Source: an uncultured Caulobacterales bacterium (GTDB taxonomy: Bacteria; Pseudomonadota; Alphaproteobacteria; Caulobacterales; Caulobacteraceae). Taken from it: a stretch of DNA of 64,000 bases. The notes under the pieces are model-generated. The model was not told the DNA's origin, made no database searches, and saw only the letters and a program-made list of their open reading frames with translations. Below, piece after piece: positions 50,827-60,273 of the stretch; the stretch's first letter is position 1, and each line of letters starts with the position of its first letter. The position numbers were made by a program, and so were the translations under genes. The DNA lies in NCBI GenBank assembly GCA_903884425.1, contig CAISEP010000024.1:61808-125807 (forward strand), written 5' to 3'.

Positions 50827-53800
50827 ATGACGTCGGCTGGGCCGTGGAGCGTGAAGGGCATCGATCCCAGGGCGCGGGAAATCGCCAAGGACCTCGCGCG
50901 CCGGTCGGGCATGACGCTGGGCGAGTGGCTGAACCAGATGATCACCGAAGGGGTCGAGGCCGCTGAGCCGGTCCCGGCGACGCCGTCGCGTCCCGCCGCC
51001 TCCGTCTCCACCGCCGCCCTGGCCGCCGCGGCCACCTCGACCGGGTCGGGCGCGACCGCGCCGCTGGTGGCCGCCGCCGCCGACCGGGGCCGCCGCGCCG
51101 CCGCCGAGGCCCTGGTCTCGCCGCACGAGGCCAACCGCATCTCCGCTGCCCTCGACACCCTCACCGCCCGGCTGGAAGAGGTGGAATCCCGCTCCACCGC
51201 CGCGATCAACCACGTGGACCGGGCCGTGCGCACCGCCCTGTCCCGCCTGGATGTGGGCGAGCGCGAAAACGGCGTGATCCTGGGCAAGGTCGAGACCGCC
51301 CTCAACATGATCCGCGCCGAGCAGCGCCGGGCCGACGACCGGGTCGGTCGCCTGGAGCGGGACGGTGCCGGACGCCTGGAAGCCCTGCGCTCCCTGGAGA
51401 TCGCCGTCTCCCGCCTGCAGCCGCCGGACACCGACAAGATCGCCGAGGCGGCCACGGCCCGCATGGCCAGGCGGCTGGCGGACGCCGAGGCCCGCACCCG
51501 CGCCTCGATGAACGAGCTGTCCGCATCCCTCGCCGGCCTCGACCAGCGCCTGGCGGCGTCGGAGGACCGGGCGTCCCGGGAGTCGGAAGCCCTCAGCCGG
51601 ACCGAGCACCAGCTCCAGACCCTGGCGGCGGAACTGAACGCCCAGGTGGACCGCGCCCGCACGGAGCTGACGGCCCGCCTGACCGAGAGCCTGGAGGCCG
51701 CGGCCTCCTCCAACCGCCTCGAGACCCTGGAACTGGCCATCAACCAGCTGGCCGGACAGGTGGACCAGACCGAGCAGGTCTCCGCCCAGGCGATCGACCG
51801 GATGGGGCGCGAGGTGATGAAGATCGCCGACGCCATTTCCGAGCGGGTCTCCACCGTCGAGCAGCGCACGGCGGGCGTCACCGACCAGCTGACCCAGGAG
51901 GTCGGCAAGATCGTCGACGTCATGGACAAGCGCCTCCAGCGCACGGAACAGACCCACACCGCGGCCCTGCACAAGCTGTCCTCGGACATCTCCAAGGTGG
52001 CCGAGCGCCTCACCGACCGCATCGCTCGGCACGAGGGCCTGACCGCAGAGGCCGTGGAAGGCCTGAAGGCGCAGATCGGCGGAAGCGCCTCCGCCGAGGT
52101 CAGCCAGGAACTGTCCGACCGCATCCGCCAGAGCGAGGAGCGCACCGCCCGCCTGCTGGAAGACGCCCAGGCCCGCTTCAACGCCCGGGCCGAGGTCGCC
52201 CCCCCGACTCCCCAGGCGGAGGCCCCGCTGGCGGCGGAAGCGCCTGAGACACACGCAGCGGTGCCCTCTGCGACTCCTTCTGCGACCCTGGCCGCGCATG
52301 ACCCCTGGGACATCGACGGCGGCGACGACTTCGTGGCACCGGCCTTCGGCAGCCTGGCCGAGGCACCGGCCCCTGAATCTCACTGCGCGTCCGATCACGC
52401 GTCTGGCTACACGTCCGACCATGAGGCGGACCATGCCGCGGTGGCCCCGCGGTCGCAGGCCCTGTCCGATCCCGCCCCGTCCCTGCACGCGCCCCTCCCC
52501 CCCGAGGAGACCCTGGATCCGTTCGAGGCCCTGGGCCCCGAGCTGGGCGAGCCCTTCGATGCCGACGTGTTCGCCGGCGAGATCGCCCGGGTGACCCTGC
52601 CCGCAGAGCGCCCGCGCATCCGCGGCGACGAGGAGGAGCCACGCCGCTCGTCCCTGGTGAACCGCGATGCCCTGGACGCCCTGCGCGCCGCCGAGCCCCT
52701 GGCGGCCATCGTCGAGCCGGCCGACCACGCGCCCGTCCCCCCGCGCCACGGGGAGGCCACCGCCGACGCCGCGGTCCTGGCCATGTTCGAGAACCTGGAT
52801 TTCGGCGACGACCACGGCCCGTCCGCCCCCGGATCGCACGCCGCGGGCGACGACCATCTGTTCGAACCCCGGGCACCGGAAGGCACCGACCTGGACCCCA
52901 GCGACCCGTTCGTGTCCCACGCCTTCGACGACCTGGACCCGCCCGGTCACGGCGCTGCGGACGACGGGCTGTTCGCCGAGGCGGAGGCGCACGGCTTCGG
53001 CGGCCGCGCCGCGCAGCCCCGGGCCCACGATTCCTTCTTCTCGGACGAGCCGGCCTTTGCGCCCCTGTCCACCCCGTCGCACTCAGATGACATGGTCCCC
53101 TTCGGGCATCACGCGGCCCCGGCCGGCGAGGCGGACGCGGACGATCCGTTCTCCGTCCCCGATCCCGAGGCCGAGGTGGAACAGCGCCCCCTGACCACCC
53201 GCGAGCTGATCGCCCAGGCGCGCAATGCCGCCCGGGCGGCAAGCGGCAGCGTCGGTGGCGGCAGCGTGTCCCCCGCGGCCGACCCGGCACCGGAGCGCGG
53301 CCTGTTCAAGGGCAAGGGCTTCGGCGGCAAGGCCAAGGCGGCCCCGGCCCCGGGTGGCGACACCTCCGGCAAGGCGGCCCGCGGTCCCTTCGGCCTCGCC
53401 CTGCCCAAGCGCAAGCGCAAGGACGACGGGGTCTCCACTGTCACCCTGCTGCTGGCCACGGCGGTGTCCCTGACCGTGACCGCCACGGTCCTCGGCTTCA
53501 TGATCGTCAATGACGGGTCAAAGGACGAGGGACACGGCACCCCCCTGGTGGCCCGGTCCGGCTCACCCGCCGCCCCGGCCCTGTCCGGTGACGCGACCGC
53601 CGGGGCCCCGTCGACCCAGGCCAACGAGCTGGCCGTGGCCACGACGCCCAGCCCGGCCTCAGCGGCCTCCGCGACCTTGGGCCCCACGGACGAGGGCAAG
53701 GCACTCTATGCCACGGCCGTGGCGGAGCTGCAGGCGAGGGACGACGCCAAGGCCTTCCCGACCCTGGTGCGGGCCGCGGCCGCGGGCTATCCCGCCGCGC

Positions 53801-54273
53801 AGTTCCACCTGTCGAAGATCTATGAGCGCGGCGGGGCGGGTCAGTCCCCCGACCTGGCCAAGGCCCGCATGTGGGCCGAGCGCGCGGCCAAGGCCGGCGT
53901 GGCGGAGGCCATGTTCAACCTGGGTCTGTTCATGTACGAGGGCCAGGGCGGTCCGCCGGACCTGCCCGGTGCGGCGGACTGGTTCACCCGCGCGGCCAAG
54001 CTCGGCCTGAAGGACGCCCAGTACAATCTCGCCCGCCTGTACGAGAACGGCTACGGTGTCACCCAGAACTTCAGCCTGGCCTATCAGTGGTACCTGGTTG
54101 CGGCCGATGTCAGCGGGGACAAGGAAGCCCAAGCGGACGCCGATCGCCTGCGCCCGACCCTGACCGCCGACGGCCGCAAGGCGGCGGAGCGGTTTGCCGA
54201 AACCTTCCGGCCCGAGCCTGCGGTGGCCTATGCCTCCGCCCCCACCACCGGGCGGCTGGCCCAGACGCGCTGA
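50827..54273 (+). CDS. podJ: PodJ-like polar organising protein
   Basis: 1148 residues. The N-terminus (WSVKGIDPRAREIAKDLARR, then SGMTLGEWLNQMI) is the PodJ signature. A coiled coil occupies about 90-460, then a low-complexity acidic, His/Pro-rich region (about 460-790), a basic stretch, one membrane helix (about 871-893) and four Sel1-like repeats in the periplasm (about 958-1110; AAQFHLSKIYERGGAGQSPD). The peptidoglycan-binding domain that ends Caulobacter crescentus PodJ is not seen, and the cytoplasmic part is longer. PodJ marks the new pole and recruits polarity factors. Confidence 0.88.
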   Translation: MTSAGPWSVKGIDPRAREIAKDLARRSGMTLGEWLNQMITEGVEAAEPVPATPSRPAASVSTAALAAAATSTGSGATAPLVAAAADRGRRAAAEALVSPHEANRISAALDTLTARLEEVESRSTAAINHVDRAVRTALSRLDVGERENGVILGKVETALNMIRAEQRRADDRVGRLERDGAGRLEALRSLEIAVSRLQPPDTDKIAEAATARMARRLADAEARTRASMNELSASLAGLDQRLAASEDRASRESEALSRTEHQLQTLAAELNAQVDRARTELTARLTESLEAAASSNRLETLELAINQLAGQVDQTEQVSAQAIDRMGREVMKIADAISERVSTVEQRTAGVTDQLTQEVGKIVDVMDKRLQRTEQTHTAALHKLSSDISKVAERLTDRIARHEGLTAEAVEGLKAQIGGSASAEVSQELSDRIRQSEERTARLLEDAQARFNARAEVAPPTPQAEAPLAAEAPETHAAVPSATPSATLAAHDPWDIDGGDDFVAPAFGSLAEAPAPESHCASDHASGYTSDHEADHAAVAPRSQALSDPAPSLHAPLPPEETLDPFEALGPELGEPFDADVFAGEIARVTLPAERPRIRGDEEEPRRSSLVNRDALDALRAAEPLAAIVEPADHAPVPPRHGEATADAAVLAMFENLDFGDDHGPSAPGSHAAGDDHLFEPRAPEGTDLDPSDPFVSHAFDDLDPPGHGAADDGLFAEAEAHGFGGRAAQPRAHDSFFSDEPAFAPLSTPSHSDDMVPFGHHAAPAGEADADDPFSVPDPEAEVEQRPLTTRELIAQARNAARAASGSVGGGSVSPAADPAPERGLFKGKGFGGKAKAAPAPGGDTSGKAARGPFGLALPKRKRKDDGVSTVTLLLATAVSLTVTATVLGFMIVNDGSKDEGHGTPLVARSGSPAAPALSGDATAGAPSTQANELAVATTPSPASAASATLGPTDEGKALYATAVAELQARDDAKAFPTLVRAAAAGYPAAQFHLSKIYERGGAGQSPDLAKARMWAERAAKAGVAEAMFNLGLFMYEGQGGPPDLPGAADWFTRAAKLGLKDAQYNLARLYENGYGVTQNFSLAYQWYLVAADVSGDKEAQADADRLRPTLTADGRKAAERFAETFRPEPAVAYASAPTTGRLAQTR

Positions 54274-54312
54274 GGGCACCGGTCGGGCTGAGCGCGGCCG
54301 GAAGACGGCGGT

Positions 54313-55281
54313 TCAGCCGTTCCAGCCCCCGCCCACCAGGGACGCGAACAGGATCAGGCCCGCATCCCGGTTCGACCGGAACAGCCTGAGCGCCAGGCCC
54401 CCGTCCTGCGGCTGCAGCCGCCGGGCCTGGGACGCCAGATGCCAGCCATAGGCCAGCACCATCACGCCGAACAGGTTGCTGAGGCCTGCGCTCACCCCCG
54501 CCGCCAGGGCCAGGGCAAAGGCCGCCGCATAGAACAGCGCCACCCCAGGCCGGACGAGGCCGCCCAGCCGCCGGGCGGAGGACCGGACTCCCACCAGGGC
54601 GTCGTCTTCCATGTCCTGCAGGGCGTAGATGGTGTCATAGCCCAGCGTCCAGAACAGCCCGCCGGCATAGAGCAGCACCGCGGGCACGCCCACGCTGCCC
54701 GCCACCGCCGCGAAGCCCAGCAGCGCCCCCCAGTTGAAGGTCAGGCCGAGCCAGGCCTGGGGCCACCAGGTGATCCGCTTCATGAACGGATAGGCCGCCA
54801 CCAGGGCCAGGGACGCGACCCCCAGCGCGATGGCCATGGGGGTGAGGGACAGGAGCACCGCCAGCCCCACGGCGCAGCAGACTCCGATGAAGCCGAAGGC
54901 CCCCCGGACGCTGATCGCCCCACTGGCCACCGGCCGGGCGGCGGTGCGCGCCACCTGCCGGTCGATGTCCCGGTCGACGATGTCGTTATAGGCGCAGCCC
55001 GCCGCCCGCATGGCCAGGGCCCCGACCGCCATCCGCACCAGCAGGCTCAAGTCCGGCCCATGCCCCTGCATGGCGGCCGCGAGCGCCACCCCCTGCCAGG
55101 CCGGCAGCATCAGAAGCCAGGTGCCCGCCGGTCGGTCGAAGCGGCCGAGCTTCAGCCAGGGCCGCGAGGCTACGGGGGCGAAGCGGTCCACCCAGTTGTC
55201 CCGGTCGGCATCGGGCAGGGGCGCATCGGGCGCGGGCGAATTCGGCCCAGGTGAGATCGGGGCAGGTGCGGCGTCGGTCAT
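54313..55281 (-). CDS. ubiA: 4-hydroxybenzoate polyprenyltransferase
   Basis: 322 residues from the ATG at 55281. Prenyl-diphosphate motifs [16 protein letters not shown] and [14 protein letters not shown], with seven to nine membrane helices. It attaches the polyprenyl tail to 4-hydroxybenzoate for ubiquinone. Divergent from hisI. Confidence 0.93.
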   Translation of the reverse strand: MTDAAPAPISPGPNSPAPDAPLPDADRDNWVDRFAPVASRPWLKLGRFDRPAGTWLLMLPAWQGVALAAAMQGHGPDLSLLVRMAVGALAMRAAGCAYNDIVDRDIDRQVARTAARPVASGAISVRGAFGFIGVCCAVGLAVLLSLTPMAIALGVASLALVAAYPFMKRITWWPQAWLGLTFNWGALLGFAAVAGSVGVPAVLLYAGGLFWTLGYDTIYALQDMEDDALVGVRSSARRLGGLVRPGVALFYAAAFALALAAGVSAGLSNLFGVMVLAYGWHLASQARRLQPQDGGLALRLFRSNRDAGLILFASLVGGGWNG

Positions 55282-55359
55282 GCCCCCTTGATAGGCCACC
55301 GGGCGGCTCCGGCAAAGGTGCCACTGGACAAGCGGGACCGTCCGGCCGACATCTGGGGC

Positions 55360-55755
55360 ATGAGCGACCCCTTCCCGCCCCCCGAAACCGGCCCCGCCCT
55401 CGAACGCGGCACGGTGCTGACCCCGCGCTTCGATGCCGCGGGCCTGATCTGCGCGGTGACCACCCACGCGGACACCGGCGAGGTGCTGATGGTGGCCTGG
55501 ATGAATGCCGAGGCCCTGCGCCTGACCCTGGAGACCGGCGCCGCCCATTACTGGAGCCGCTCCCGCCGCAGCCTGTGGAAGAAGGGCGAGACCTCCGGCC
55601 AGATCCAGTCGGTGGTGGAGGTGCGGGTGGACTGCGACCAGGACGCGGTGCTGCTGAAGGTCCGGCCGCAGGGGGACGGGGGTGCCTGCCATGTGGGCTT
55701 CCGCTCCTGCTTCTACCGGGTGGTGGAGAACGGTGCCCTGGTGGAGCGGCCTTGA
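55360..55755 (+). CDS. hisI: Phosphoribosyl-AMP cyclohydrolase
   Basis: 131 residues from the ATG at 55360. [32 protein letters not shown] and zinc cysteines CDQD and [10 protein letters not shown] are intact. It performs the third step of histidine synthesis. The stop overlaps the next gene's TTG. Confidence 0.94.
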   Translation: MSDPFPPPETGPALERGTVLTPRFDAAGLICAVTTHADTGEVLMVAWMNAEALRLTLETGAAHYWSRSRRSLWKKGETSGQIQSVVEVRVDCDQDAVLLKVRPQGDGGACHVGFRSCFYRVVENGALVERP

Positions 55756-56762
55756 CCCAGCGGATCGACACCGACCCGGACGAGGAGGATGTCCCCGAAG
55801 GCGCGGGCGAGCTGCTGACAGTGATCCTCGACGACCGGGCCGAGGGCGTGCGGCTGGACCGGGCCCTGGCGGAGGCCGCGCCCCATCTGTCCCGGGCCCG
55901 CATTCAGGCCCTGATCGCCGAGGGGGCCGTGCGCCGGGCCGATGGCACCGTGATCACCCGCGGCTCGGACAAGGCCGCGGCGGGAGAGGTCTATGACATC
56001 CTCGTCCCCGCCCCCGTGGCGGCGGAGCCGCAGGCCCAGGCCCTGCCCCTGACCGTGCTGTTCGAGGACGCGCACCTGATCGTGCTGGACAAGCCCGCGG
56101 GCATGGCCGCCCACCCGGCCCCCGGCACCCCGGACGGCACCCTGGTCAACGCCCTGCTGTTCCATTGCGGGGCCAGCCTGTCGGGCATCGGCGGCGTGGC
56201 CCGGCCGGGCATCGTCCACCGACTGGACAAGGACACCTCCGGGGTGATGGTGGCGGCCAAGACCGATGCGGCGCACCAGGGCCTGTCCCGGCTGTTCGCC
56301 GCCCATGACATCGACCGGGTCTATCTGGCCCTGACCCGGGGCGCGCCCCAGCCCCCTGCCGGAACCGTGGTCACCCGCATCGGCCGCAGTCCGTCGGACC
56401 GCAAGAAGATGGCGGTGCTGAAGGTCGGCGGTCGCGAGGCCGTGACCCACTACGCCGTGGACCGGAGCTTTGCCGACGGGGGCGCGTCCCGGGTCCGCTG
56501 CACCCTGGAGACCGGCCGCACCCACCAGATCCGGGTGCATCTGGCGCACAAGGGATCGCCGGTGCTGGGGGATGCGGTCTATGGCACCTCGCCCTCCACC
56601 GCCCGGGTGCGGGCGGCGATTGCGGCGTCCGGCCTCGCCCGCCAGGCCCTGCACGCGGCGGTGCTGGGCTTTGTCCATCCGGTGACGGGGGAGCGGCTGC
56701 GCTTCGAGACGGCGCTGCCTGCGGACATGGCAGCGCTGGAGGCGGCGTTGGAGGCGGGGTGA
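55752..56762 (+). CDS. RluA-family rRNA/tRNA pseudouridine synthase
   Basis: 336 residues if it starts at TTG 55752, which overlaps the hisI stop (TTGA). There is no ATG before the S4 domain ([20 protein letters not shown]). The catalytic Asp is in [12 protein letters not shown], and [20 protein letters not shown] follows, the RluC/RluD type. The exact target uridines cannot be told. Confidence 0.9.
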   Translation: MTQRIDTDPDEEDVPEGAGELLTVILDDRAEGVRLDRALAEAAPHLSRARIQALIAEGAVRRADGTVITRGSDKAAAGEVYDILVPAPVAAEPQAQALPLTVLFEDAHLIVLDKPAGMAAHPAPGTPDGTLVNALLFHCGASLSGIGGVARPGIVHRLDKDTSGVMVAAKTDAAHQGLSRLFAAHDIDRVYLALTRGAPQPPAGTVVTRIGRSPSDRKKMAVLKVGGREAVTHYAVDRSFADGGASRVRCTLETGRTHQIRVHLAHKGSPVLGDAVYGTSPSTARVRAAIAASGLARQALHAAVLGFVHPVTGERLRFETALPADMAALEAALEAG

Positions 56763-56768
56763 GGGGGC

Positions 56769-56903
56769 TGCGTGGTTCGAGACGCCCCGTTCCGGGGCTC
56801 CTCACCATGACGCAGGGTGTTGGGTCGAGCCCACACCGCCTGACTTTCGTTCCACAACGCGCGTCATCCTGAGGAGGGCCGAAGGCCCGTCTCGAAGGAC
56901 GCA
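56769..56903 (+). repeat. Composite A/B hairpin repeat (B then inverted A)
   Basis: Just after the pseudouridine synthase gene. It accounts for the first third of the 429-bp gap before rpoH; the remainder is the rpoH leader. Confidence 0.85.
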
Positions 56904-56959
56904 CCCCCAATCTCCCACCTCCGCGCTCGGAAATATTTCGCGACTTTTCACGCAAAGGT

Positions 56960-56988
56960 CTTAATCCCGGTGCAACCTTTCCCACATA
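56960..56988 (+). promoter_or_regulatory. Possible heat-shock (sigma-32-type) promoter of rpoH
   Basis: CTTAATC (56960-56966), 14 bases, then CCCACATA (56981-56988) loosely resembles the sigma-32 consensus. Autoregulation of rpoH is known in Caulobacter. The leader of about 200 bases to the ATG is long, GC-rich and could fold. Match is weak. Confidence 0.3.
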
Positions 56989-57191
56989 CCGGACGTAAAG
57001 ATGTGTAGGGCATGCCTGCCAGGCGCGCCGCGCTCCCACCGACCCCCCACGCCCGTCCGGTTCGCCGGCGGATGATCCGGCCGGGCGACGCCGCCAGATT
57101 CGACAGGACGAGGACGACGGGCATACCCACAACACGGACGGACCCGGGGGTCCCGCCACGGCGGGAGACGGGTCCAAGGGGATCTGAACGC

Positions 57192-58079
57192 ATGGCAACG
57201 AACGCACTGGTCGTGATGTCTCCCGAGGGGGGACTGTCCCGCTATCTCACGGAAATCCGCAAGTTTCCGATGCTGACCAAGGACGAGGAGTTCATGCTGG
57301 CCAAGAGCTGGCGGGAGCACCAGGACACCGAGGCCGCCCACCGTCTCGTCACCTCGCACCTGCGCCTGGTGGCCAAGATCGCCATGGGCTATCGCGGCTA
57401 TGGCCTGCCCATCGGCGAGGTGATCTCCGAGGGCAATGTGGGCCTGATGCAGGCGGTGAAGAAGTTCGAGCCGGACAAGGGCTTCCGCCTGGCCACCTAC
57501 GCCATGTGGTGGATCCGCGCCTCCATCCAGGAATACATCCTGCGCAGCTGGAGCCTGGTCAAGATGGGCACCACCGCGGCGCAGAAGAAGCTGTTCTTCA
57601 ACCTGCGCAAGGCCAAGAGCGAGATCAGCGCCTTCGAGGACGGGGACCTGCGGCACGAGCAGGTGGACTACATCGCCACCAAGCTGGGCGTCACCAATGA
57701 CGAGGTGATCTCCATGAACCGGCGCCTGTCCGGCCCGGACAGCTCGCTCAACGCCCCCATGCGGGTGGATGGCGAGAGCGAGTGGCAGGACTGGCTGGCC
57801 GACGACACCGCCGAGAGCCAGGAGACCACCGTCGCCAACTCGGAAGAGTACAGCGTGCGCATGGACCTGATGGGCGAGGCCATGAAGTCCCTCACCGACC
57901 GGGAGCGGCACATCCTCACCGAGCGGCGGCTGAAGGACAATCCGACCACGCTGGAGGACCTGGCCAGCGAATACGGCGTCAGCCGCGAGCGCGTGCGCCA
58001 GATCGAGGTCCGCGCCTTCGAGAAGCTGCAGAAGAGCATGCTGACCCAGGCCAAGGCCCGCAACCTGCTGAACGTCTGA
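57192..58079 (+). CDS. rpoH: Heat-shock sigma factor RpoH (sigma-32)
   Basis: 295 residues from the ATG at 57192. Region 2 reads YAMWWIRASIQEYILRSWSL, and the RpoH box QKKLFFNLRKAK is diagnostic. Region 4 ends with LASEYGVSRERVRQIEVRAF. Directs transcription of chaperone and protease genes in heat stress. Confidence 0.96.
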   Translation: MATNALVVMSPEGGLSRYLTEIRKFPMLTKDEEFMLAKSWREHQDTEAAHRLVTSHLRLVAKIAMGYRGYGLPIGEVISEGNVGLMQAVKKFEPDKGFRLATYAMWWIRASIQEYILRSWSLVKMGTTAAQKKLFFNLRKAKSEISAFEDGDLRHEQVDYIATKLGVTNDEVISMNRRLSGPDSSLNAPMRVDGESEWQDWLADDTAESQETTVANSEEYSVRMDLMGEAMKSLTDRERHILTERRLKDNPTTLEDLASEYGVSRERVRQIEVRAFEKLQKSMLTQAKARNLLNV

Positions 58080-58109
58080 AGACCTGCCGCAGGGACCGGC
58101 GGCCGCCCC

Positions 58110-58424
58110 CTATTTCGGGGTGAAGCCCCGGTCCTTGCGCAGCTCTTCCAGGGCTTCCTGCCCGGCCACGCTGCGGGCCTTCCACTGGGCGCGGGTCAGG
58201 CACACGCGCTTGGCCCCCAGGCGGGACCCGGTGGCATCCTCGGTCTTGCAGACAATCTCCGTATCCGGGTTCCGGGCCTGGGGCTGGGACGCGTCCGGCG
58301 CGCTGGCGGTGGGGGCGGCGGGGGCGGCCGACGCGGTCGGCGATGCCGGCGGGTCGGCCAGGGCCGCGCCTGCGGCCAGGGCGAGGGCGGCGACCGCACC
58401 TGCGGCGATGAGGGACCTGATCAT
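58110..58424 (-). CDS. Small exported protein with a TGSRLxxxxVC motif
   Basis: 104 residues from the ATG at 58424 (GGAG upstream). Signal peptide ends near ALA-DPP, then an Ala/Pro-rich linker and the block IVCKTEDATGSRLGAKRVCL with two cysteines, followed by TRAQWKARS. The block recurs in small secreted proteins of Caulobacterales and sphingomonads. Function unknown. Confidence 0.75.
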   Translation of the reverse strand: MIRSLIAAGAVAALALAAGAALADPPASPTASAAPAAPTASAPDASQPQARNPDTEIVCKTEDATGSRLGAKRVCLTRAQWKARSVAGQEALEELRKDRGFTPK

Positions 58425-58509
58425 GTCATGCTCCGGAAACAACAGGGCGCGAGCATACGACTTTTGCCTGCCGCCGCAATGCGCACAGGCCCCGGGACGC
58501 CCGGTGACG

Positions 58510-58524
58510 TAAACAGAATCTTAA
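58510..58524. promoter_or_regulatory. CtrA-like box upstream of chpT
   Basis: TAAA-N7-TTAA, one base off the CtrA consensus, with a GANTC methylation site (GAATC, 58516-58520) lying inside the spacer. It is 137 bases before the chpT start. ChpT activates CtrA, so a site here would make a feedback loop. Confidence 0.4.
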
Positions 58525-58660
58525 GCCGGACAAATCGATGCTCCGGGCGGATCGGGTCCCCGGACCGCACGGCCCGCCCCGGCACCTCTTCCGGCGCGGG
58601 GCAAATCGGGTCAGGTTCGGTCCCCGCATCCTGTCGCCTCGCAGCCCGTGAAACGAGATC

Positions 58661-59377
58661 ATGATCGAAGCCTCCTCCGCGCCGCTGGGCGTTGCCCCTG
58701 ATGTCCTCGACGCCGATCCGCTGCCACAGGCCAGCCCCGCCCCGGCGGCCACGCAGGTGACGGACCTGGCCGCCCACCTGGCGGCGCGCCTGTGCCACGA
58801 CTTCATCAGCCCGGCCAGCGCCATCATGTCCGGCGTCGATCTGCTGGGGGACCCCACCGCCCAGGACATGCGCGACGACGCCCTGAACCTGATCAGCGCC
58901 AGCGCCCGCAAGCTGGGTGACATGCTGGCCTTCGCCCGGGTGGCCTTCGGCGCCTCGGCCACGGCGGAGACCTTCGACTGCGAGGCGCTGAAGACCCTGA
59001 CCGAGGGGGTGTTCGCCCATGTGCGCCCGACCCTCGACTGGCAGGTCGGCCTGCCGACCCTGCCCAAGCCGGCGGCCCGCGCCATACTGAACATGGCCCA
59101 GATCGCCGCCTCAGCCCTGCCCACCGGCGGCATCGCGCTGGCCCTTGCGGCCCTGGACGGACCGGACATCGTGCTGACCCTGGACGCCCGCGGCCCCCGG
59201 GCCCGGCTGCGGCCGGAGGTGGTGGACGGCCTGCACGGCCTGCCGCTCAGCGAAGGCCTGGGCGGCCACTGGGTCCAGGCCTACTACCTGAACGCCCTGG
59301 TCACCGCCGCCGGGGGCACCTGCGCGTCCGAGATCACCGAGGAGCGGGTGCTGCTGACCGCGCGCCTCCCGCAATAG
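58661..59377 (+). CDS. chpT: Histidine phosphotransferase ChpT
   Basis: 238 residues. Helix 1 reads [20 protein letters not shown] with the phosphorylated His46, and a degenerate ATPase-like domain follows without ATP-binding motifs. ChpT passes phosphate from CckA to CtrA and CpdR in the cell-cycle phosphorelay. About 35 extra residues stand at the N-terminus. dapB starts seven bases after it. Confidence 0.9.
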   Translation: MIEASSAPLGVAPDVLDADPLPQASPAPAATQVTDLAAHLAARLCHDFISPASAIMSGVDLLGDPTAQDMRDDALNLISASARKLGDMLAFARVAFGASATAETFDCEALKTLTEGVFAHVRPTLDWQVGLPTLPKPAARAILNMAQIAASALPTGGIALALAALDGPDIVLTLDARGPRARLRPEVVDGLHGLPLSEGLGGHWVQAYYLNALVTAAGGTCASEITEERVLLTARLPQ

Positions 59378-59384
59378 GCGGCCG

Positions 59385-60146
59385 ATGACCTCCGCCCCTG
59401 CCCCCAGGATCGCCATTGCCGGTGCGCTGGGGCGCATGGGCCAGGCCGTGGCCGCCGTGGCCGGAACCGCCGTCACCGCCCGGTTCGACCAGCCCGGCGC
59501 AGTGGCCGACGGACTGGTCAGCCGGGACGAGGCCCTGGACCTCTGCGACGTGGTCATCGACTTCACCCGGGGGGAGGCCTCCGCCGCCCTGGCCACCCTG
59601 GCGGCTGCCCGGGGCGGTCCGGCCCTGGTGATCGGGTCCACCGGCCTCACCGACGAACAGCGGGCCACCATCACCCGGGCGGCGGAGCGGATTCCCGTGG
59701 TCCTGTCCGGCAACTTCTCGCTCGGGGTCAACATCCTGACCGGACTGGTGCGCCAGGCGGCGGAACGGCTGGCCGCCGCCGACTATGACATCGAGGTGTT
59801 CGAGGCCCATCATCGCCGCAAGGTCGACGCCCCCTCCGGCACGGCCCTGATGCTGGGAGAGGCCGCGGCGGCCGGTCGCGGCGTGTCCCTGGCTCAGGTG
59901 AAGCGCACCGCCCGGGACGGGATCACCGGCCCGCGGGTGACGGGGGAGATCGGCTTCAGTGTCCTGCGCGCCGGTGACCTGATCGGCGAGCACAGCGTGG
60001 TCTTTGCCGCCGACGAGGAGGTGCTGACCCTGTCCCACTCCGCCCGGGACCGGGGCCTGTTCGCCCGCGGCGCCGTCGCCGCCGCCCGCTGGGTGGCCGG
60101 CCGACCGGCGGGGCTCCATGACATGCAGGACGTGCTGGGGATGTGA
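59385..60146 (+). CDS. dapB: 4-hydroxy-tetrahydrodipicolinate reductase
   Basis: 253 residues. Nucleotide site [14 protein letters not shown], and the active-site block [20 protein letters not shown]. It supplies diaminopimelate and lysine. Probably co-transcribed with chpT. Confidence 0.95.
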   Translation: MTSAPAPRIAIAGALGRMGQAVAAVAGTAVTARFDQPGAVADGLVSRDEALDLCDVVIDFTRGEASAALATLAAARGGPALVIGSTGLTDEQRATITRAAERIPVVLSGNFSLGVNILTGLVRQAAERLAAADYDIEVFEAHHRRKVDAPSGTALMLGEAAAAGRGVSLAQVKRTARDGITGPRVTGEIGFSVLRAGDLIGEHSVVFAADEEVLTLSHSARDRGLFARGAVAAARWVAGRPAGLHDMQDVLGM

Positions 60147-60159
60147 GGGCTTGAGGCCT

Positions 60160-60260
60160 CTCCGGACGGAGGTTCCCGCCTCAAGGGCGGGAATGACGAG
60201 TTAAATTACAAAAAAATATCTAGTCGTCATTCCCGGGCGAAGACCCGGGAACCTCGGTCC
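60160..60260 (+). repeat. Composite C/D repeat (inverted D, then inverted C)
   Basis: TTCCCGCC-TCAAGG-type hairpin, an AT-rich spacer (AAATTACAAAAAAATATCTA), then TTCCCGGG-CGAAGA-CCCGGGAA. It lies between convergent dapB and the PBP gene. Confidence 0.88.
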
Positions 60261-60273
60261 GCACCCACCCCCC

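Noticed and set aside
50794..53082. A 762-residue minus-strand frame opposite the podJ-like gene
   Set aside because: Follows the alanine-rich codons of the coiled-coil gene in reverse. No domain, and the plus frame has the PodJ signature, membrane helix and Sel1 repeats.
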